Below, one piece after another: positions 7,504-10,029 of a stretch of DNA of 10,029 nt. The notes under the pieces are model-generated. The model searched no databases. It saw only the letters and a program-made list of their open reading frames with translations, and was not told where the DNA came from. This DNA comes from an uncultured Lachnospiraceae bacterium (GTDB lineage Bacteria > Bacillota_A > Clostridia > Lachnospirales > Lachnospiraceae). Location: positions 1-10,029 of the forward strand of contig CADBQK010000071.1 in assembly GCA_902796775.1 (NCBI GenBank), written 5' to 3'. Positions within the stretch are counted from its first letter, which is position 1. The number at the start of each line of letters is the position of its first letter. Both the position numbers and the translations under genes were made by a program.

Positions 7504-7770
7504 TTATCTTCTGAGGCCTAACTTCTCCACAATCGCCCTGTATCTCTCGATATCTGTCTTCTTGAGATAATCAAGAAGGCCACGTCTCTGGCCGACCATC
7601 TTCAGCATGCCTCGTCTGGAATGATGATCTTTCTTGTGGACCTTAAGATGCTCTGTCAGATCTGAAATCCTTGCAGTAAGAAGAGCTACCTGTACTTCCG
7701 GAGAGCCTGTATCCCCGGGGGTCTTCCCATACTTCTCGATAATTTCCTGCTTCATCTCTTTTGTTACCAT
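7504..7770 (-). CDS. rpsO: 30S ribosomal protein S15
   Basis: 88 residues, the normal length for S15, which binds the central domain of 16S rRNA early in 30S assembly. The family signatures are clear: [17 protein letters not shown] (19-35), [17 protein letters not shown] (38-54) and [12 protein letters not shown] (60-71). The ATG at 7768-7770 has AAGGAGG upstream with normal spacing. It is the first gene of the rpsO-pnp operon. A strong promoter and a structured leader precede it, consistent with autoregulation by S15, as known for rpsO in several bacteria. Identification is secure. Confidence 0.98.
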   Translation of the reverse strand: MVTKEMKQEIIEKYGKTPGDTGSPEVQVALLTARISDLTEHLKVHKKDHHSRRGMLKMVGQRRGLLDYLKKTDIERYRAIVEKLGLRR

Positions 7771-7796
7771 GATATTTCCTCCTTATTATTACATTT

Positions 7797-7843
7797 GCCA
7801 TGTACCAGGAAATGGTCGGAGTCTCCTAGATCCGGGTACAGGC
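7797..7843 (-). ncRNA. Candidate S15 autoregulatory leader with possible pseudoknot
   Basis: In the rpsO 5' UTR (minus-strand RNA) GCC-UGUACC (7835-7843) pairs with GGUACA-U-GGC (7797-7806), 9 bp with one bulge. Inside, CGGA/UCCG (7831-7834 with 7817-7820) closes a 10-nt loop. The loop bases AGGAGA (7822-7827) can pair with UUUCCU (7807-7812), six pairs with one G-U, making a pseudoknot directly against the outer helix. The structure ends about 15 nt before the Shine-Dalgarno. S15 leaders in other bacteria use pseudoknots or junctions that mimic 16S rRNA. This structure was drawn by hand and does not match a leader class I can name. Confidence 0.6.
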
Positions 7844-7860
7844 CGTTCACAGACTTGGGT

Positions 7861-7889
7861 ATTATAACATACTGCCAGAGACTTGTAAA
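7861..7889 (-). promoter_or_regulatory. Promoter of the rpsO-pnp operon
   Basis: On the minus strand, -35 TTTACA (7884-7889), a 17-bp spacer and a perfect -10 TATAAT (7861-7866). The predicted start near 7854 gives a leader of about 84 nt that contains the candidate S15 structure. Confidence 0.8.
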
Positions 7890-7893
7890 CCTG

Positions 7894-7922
7894 TTTCTTT
7901 TTCGATTTCTTTATGTTATGAT
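7894..7922 (+). promoter_or_regulatory. Possible argH promoter
   Basis: The extended -10 TGTTATGAT (hexamer 7917-7922) lies in a T-rich stretch. The -35 region at 17-bp spacing (7894-7899, TTTCTT) is poor. It is divergent from the rpsO promoter, with only 4 bp between the two -35 regions, so the two promoters may influence each other. Confidence 0.45.
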
Positions 7923-7948
7923 GGGACAAAAGCTCCGGGTAATCAGCA

Positions 7949-7993
7949 GAGTAAAGAGGTGAATGCAAAGCTGCATCACCTGACTCCGTTTTT
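7949..7993 (+). terminator. Terminator-like hairpin (possible attenuator) in the argH leader
   Basis: AGGTG-a-ATGCA (7957-7967) pairs with TGCATCACCT (7972-7981), 10 bp with one bulged A and an AAGC loop. It is extended by GAGT (7949-7952) with ACTC (7983-7986) and followed after two bases by T5 (7989-7993). It lies between the predicted promoter and argH, so it could attenuate argH. No T-box or known arginine riboswitch motif is seen. The palindrome could instead be a DNA operator, for example for an ArgR-type repressor, but the match to ARG boxes is weak. Confidence 0.5.
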
Positions 7994-8010
7994 GTGCAGT
8001 TCCTGCATAT

Positions 8011-8051
8011 CTTCTGGCAGAGCTTCGCAATCACCTGAAACAGACCAGAAG
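8011..8051 (+). promoter_or_regulatory. Second hairpin in the argH leader
   Basis: CTTCTGG (8011-8017) pairs perfectly with CCAGAAG (8045-8051) around a 27-nt loop. The loop contains TCACCT (8031-8036), identical to the right arm of the upstream terminator-like hairpin. The structure ends just before the purine-rich ribosome-binding region of argH, so it could affect translation. Confidence 0.35.
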
Positions 8052-8077
8052 GAAAAGAAAGAAGGAAGGAATCCGAT

Positions 8078-9454
8078 ATGAAGTTATGGGGAGGCCGTTT
8101 TACCAAGGCTGAAAATGAGCTGGCAGACAGCTTTAATGCGTCCATTACATATGATAAACGCTTTTACCGTCAGGATATCGAAGGCAGCATGGCACATGTA
8201 ACCATGCTGGCCGCTGTCGGCATCCTGACAGATGACGAAAAGAATACGATCATTGCTACCCTGAAAGAAATCCGCGAGGAAATTGATGACGGAACTTTGA
8301 TCATCGGTGACGATTATGAGGATATCCACAGTTTCATTGAGTCTGAGCTCACGCTGCGTGCAGGGGATGCCGGCAAGAAGCTGCATACCGGCCGCAGCCG
8401 GAATGATCAGGTAGCTCTGGACATGAAGCTTTATACCAGAGATGAGATTGATGAGATTGATTCGCTTCTGAAACGTCTCCTGACTTCGATTCTGGATCAC
8501 ATGGAAGAACATATCGATACCTACATGCCCGGTTTCACCCACCTGCAGAAGGCTCAGCCAGTTACACTGGCTCACCATTTCGGAGCCTATTTCGAGATGC
8601 TCCGCAGGGACAGGGGCAGACTGTACGATATAAGGGAGCGCATGAATTACTGTCCTTTGGGAGCAGGTGCACTCGCCGGGACTACCCACCCTCTGGACCG
8701 TGAACTGACTGCAAAGCTGCTTGATTTCTACGGGCCGACACTCAACAGCATGGATTCCGTCTCAGACAGGGATTATCTGATCGAGCTTTTGGGAGCTCTT
8801 TCCACGATCATGATGCATCTTTCCCGTTTCTGCGAAGAAATCATCCTGTGGAACAGCAATGAATACAAATTTATCGAACTGGATGATGCTTACTCGACCG
8901 GCAGCTCCCTGATGCCGCAGAAGAAAAACCCGGATATCGCTGAGCTGATCCGCGGTAAAACCGGAAGAGTGTACGGTGCTCTGATGCAGCTGCTGACCAC
9001 CATGAAAGGACTGCCGCTTGCTTATAATAAGGATATGCAGGAAGACAAAGAGTTTGTCTTTGATGCAATCGATACTGTTAAGGGCTGCATTACCCTCTTT
9101 GACGGTATGATCAATACCATGAAAGTAAACCGCCATGTTATGCAGGAAAGCAGTAAGAGAGGCTTTACCAACGCCACCGATGCAGCAGATTATCTGGTCT
9201 CGCACGGTGTTCCTTTCCGGGATGCCCACAGCCTGATCGGCCAGCTGGTCCTTACTTGTATTGAGCGTGATGAATCCCTGGATGAACTGCCGCTGGAAGA
9301 ATACCAGAAGATCAGTCCTGTATTCCAGGAAGACATCTATGATGCCATCAGTCTGCAAACCTGCGTCCAGCAGCGAAAAACCTTCGGTGCCCCCAGCCGG
9401 GAGAGTATGTTGAAAGTGATCCGGATGGAGAAAGAATATCTGGATTTTAATTAA
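8078..9454 (+). CDS. argH: Argininosuccinate lyase
   Basis: A complete protein of 458 residues, normal length. It splits argininosuccinate into arginine and fumarate, the last step of arginine biosynthesis, as a cytoplasmic homotetramer of the fumarase/aspartase superfamily. It opens with the typical MKLWGGRF. Conserved regions are HTGRSRNDQV (103-112), FTHLQKAQPV (153-162, with H155 matching the catalytic-region His), and the superfamily signature GSSLMPQKKNPD (275-286), where S277 corresponds to the catalytic serine of the flexible loop. The ATG at 8078-8080 has GGAAGGA about 7 nt upstream. It is divergent from rpsO and monocistronic as far as visible; argG is not adjacent. The leader contains two hairpins that suggest attenuation or translational control. 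Identification is secure. Confidence 0.97.
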   Translation: MKLWGGRFTKAENELADSFNASITYDKRFYRQDIEGSMAHVTMLAAVGILTDDEKNTIIATLKEIREEIDDGTLIIGDDYEDIHSFIESELTLRAGDAGKKLHTGRSRNDQVALDMKLYTRDEIDEIDSLLKRLLTSILDHMEEHIDTYMPGFTHLQKAQPVTLAHHFGAYFEMLRRDRGRLYDIRERMNYCPLGAGALAGTTHPLDRELTAKLLDFYGPTLNSMDSVSDRDYLIELLGALSTIMMHLSRFCEEIILWNSNEYKFIELDDAYSTGSSLMPQKKNPDIAELIRGKTGRVYGALMQLLTTMKGLPLAYNKDMQEDKEFVFDAIDTVKGCITLFDGMINTMKVNRHVMQESSKRGFTNATDAADYLVSHGVPFRDAHSLIGQLVLTCIERDESLDELPLEEYQKISPVFQEDIYDAISLQTCVQQRKTFGAPSRESMLKVIRMEKEYLDFN

Positions 9455-9462
9455 TTGTTTCG

Positions 9463-9521
9463 TTTGGGGAATTCTGTTTCCTTTTGCTGTCGACAACCTC
9501 GCAAACTTCGTTTGCTCAGTT
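9463..9521. repeat. 59-bp direct repeat, copy 1
   Basis: It matches copy 2 (9539-9597) at 57 of 59 positions (differences at 9470 and 9498). It contains GCTGTCGACAA (9486-9496) and an internal hairpin, GCAAAC-ttc-GTTTGC (9501-9515). It begins 8 bp after the argH stop codon. Confidence 0.9.
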
Positions 9522-9538
9522 TACCACCGTCAACCTCT

Positions 9539-9597
9539 TTTGGGGGATTCTGTTTCCTTTTGCTGTCGACAACTTCGCAAACTTCGTTTGCTCAGTT
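9539..9597. repeat. 59-bp direct repeat, copy 2
   Basis: Separated from copy 1 by 17 bp. It contains GCTGTCGACAA (9562-9572). Its hairpin is better formed than in copy 1: CAAC/GTTG (9570-9573, 9595-9598) around GCAAAC/GTTTGC with ttc and tca internal loops. Confidence 0.9.
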
Positions 9598-9627
9598 GGG
9601 AGGCGGTCACCGACGTGACCGCCTCCC
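9598..9627. repeat. Perfect 13-bp hairpin
   Basis: GGGAGGCGGTCAC (9598-9610) and GTGACCGCCTCCC (9615-9627) enclose a CGAC loop. No T-run follows on either strand. It abuts copy 2 of the direct repeat on one side and the 26-bp hairpin on the other. Confidence 0.9.
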
Positions 9628-9695
9628 ATAACAAACACACCGGGAGTGGATGCCTGAAAGCAAGCTTTCGCATCCACTCCCGGTGTGTTTGTTAT
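9628..9695. terminator. Long 26-bp hairpin, possible bidirectional terminator
   Basis: The arms 9628-9653 and 9670-9695 are perfect 26-bp complements. The 16-nt loop adds GAAAGC/GCTTTC after a 2-nt bulge, giving a near-continuous stem of about 30 bp. The outer part of each arm is A-rich on the left and T-rich on the right (GTGTGTTTGTT) in both directions, so it could stop transcription from both convergent genes. It is much longer and more perfect than ordinary terminators, so it may instead be a dispersed palindromic element. Confidence 0.55.
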
Positions 9696-9731
9696 TGTCG
9701 ACTGCTCTGGTCTGTTACTCGCTGTCGACAA
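9696..9731. repeat. Imperfect inverted repeat overlapping the DUF1292 3' end
   Basis: TTGTCGACTGC (9696-9706) faces GCTGTCGACAA (9721-9731), 10 of 11 complementary, with a 14-nt spacer. The right arm encodes the FVDSE end region of the DUF1292 protein. It is the third copy of the 11-bp motif found in the direct repeats. Confidence 0.7.
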
Positions 9732-10029
9732 AGTTGTATTCGTCGCGGTTTCTTTCTCTGAATACGGCGAAGATGGCGCGGGTGGTGAGGTCGTCTTCGA
9801 CGGGTTCGAAGCTGAGGGTTTCGGGGTCGTCGGGATCTTCTTTTCCTTCGAGGATGACTACATCCTGGGCTTCGTCTTCATCCTGATCTTCATCTGCTGC
9901 CATGAGGATCATATATATACAGTGCTCATACTCAATGATATCCAGGACTGCGAATGGCTTTTCCTCTCCATCTTCTCCTGTGAGTTCGATTACATCTCCT
10001 TTTTCCAGCTCGAGGGATGTGCCTTCTTC
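9715..10029 (-). CDS. DUF1292 (YrzB-like) acidic protein, partial (5' end beyond window)
   Basis: The last 104 residues are visible. The frame is open to the right edge, so the true start lies outside; an internal Met at residue 40 should not be taken as the start. The sequence follows the DUF1292 pattern: a short beta-rich stretch (LEKGDVIELTGEDGEE, 8-23; FAVLDIIEYEHCIYMILM, 26-43), then a very acidic run (ADEDQDEDEAQD, 46-57), VVILEG (58-63), and a C-terminal helix (TTRAIFAVFRERNRDEY, about 83-99). Function is not established. In many Firmicutes the family lies next to ruvX (yrrK) and ireB (yrzL), so those genes may lie to the right. It is convergent with argH. Its last codons contain the GCTGTCGACAA motif repeated in the adjacent intergenic palindromes. 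Confidence 0.85.
   Translation of the reverse strand, partial: EEGTSLELEKGDVIELTGEDGEEKPFAVLDIIEYEHCIYMILMAADEDQDEDEAQDVVILEGKEDPDDPETLSFEPVEDDLTTRAIFAVFRERNRDEYNFVDSE

Larger units (their letters stand above)
9455..9714. other. Non-coding palindromic repeat locus between convergent genes
   Basis: This 260-bp gap between argH (plus) and the DUF1292 gene (minus) has no convincing coding sequence. It holds two 59-bp direct repeats followed by hairpins that abut without spacers. Four GTCGAC sites occur within about 240 bp of this area. The two direct repeats are offset by 76 bp, not a multiple of three, which argues against a coding role. Confidence 0.7.

Noticed and set aside
7923..8077. T-box or arginine riboswitch upstream of argH
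   Set aside because: No T-box core (GGTGGNACCGCG-like) is present and the leader before the terminator-like hairpin is only about 20 nt.
8084..9496. Minus-strand open frames opposite argH
   Set aside because: They mirror the argH coding sequence; one starts inside the intergenic direct repeat and has no family features.
9516..9731. 71-codon minus-strand ORF through the palindromes (contains LSTAKGNRIPQ)
   Set aside because: It is built from the arms of the hairpins and the direct repeat; copies of the repeat are out of frame with each other, so coding is unlikely.
9455..9735. CRISPR array or integron attC site
   Set aside because: There are only two repeat copies with one 17-bp spacer, no cas genes, and no integrase or attC core sites recognisable; the hairpins are too perfect for attC.

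Overview
The window reads like a chromosomal segment from an anaerobic Clostridia bacterium, most likely a Lachnospiraceae-type gut organism. This is inferred from three things: the rpsO-pnp pair with Gram-positive style Shine-Dalgarno sequences, a YrzB-type DUF1292 protein, and tandem secreted or membrane-anchored GH3 glycosidases of the kind common in that family. The genus cannot be fixed from the sequence alone. No tRNA, rRNA, CRISPR array, transposase, phage gene or recognisable defence system is present.

Layout. Positions 1-4177 (minus strand) hold two co-directional glycoside hydrolase family 3 genes. The first transcribed encodes a secreted 907-residue protein with a Gly/Ser/acidic linker. 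The second encodes a protein with two N-terminal membrane segments and a permuted GH3 domain order, and runs off the left edge. A promoter with a possible operator lies upstream of the pair at about 4221-4285. Positions 4407-5253 (minus) are a self-contained unit: an extended -10 promoter, a gene for a zinc-ribbon/transmembrane protein of unknown function, and a strong intrinsic terminator. Positions 5259-7889 (minus) form the classical rpsO-pnp operon (ribosomal protein S15, then polynucleotide phosphorylase). It has a good promoter, a structured S15 leader that can be drawn as a pseudoknot, an intergenic hairpin and a final terminator. Divergent from it, positions 7894-9454 (plus) carry argH (argininosuccinate lyase) behind a leader containing a terminator-like hairpin. 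The right edge holds the 3' part of a DUF1292 gene on the minus strand, convergent with argH.

The most unusual stretch is the gap between convergent argH and DUF1292 (9455-9731). It holds two 59-bp direct repeats (57/59 identical) followed by a series of hairpins that tile end to end. One has a perfect 26-bp stem. A GCTGTCGACAA motif occurs three times, the last copy inside the 3' end of the DUF1292 gene. This looks like a small non-coding palindromic repeat element, perhaps doubling as a bidirectional terminator.

Functionally, the window combines housekeeping genes (S15, PNPase, arginine biosynthesis, DUF1292) with an accessory carbohydrate-degradation pair. The main candidates for unrecognised biology are regulatory or structural elements (S15 leader, argH leader, palindrome cluster) rather than a new protein system.
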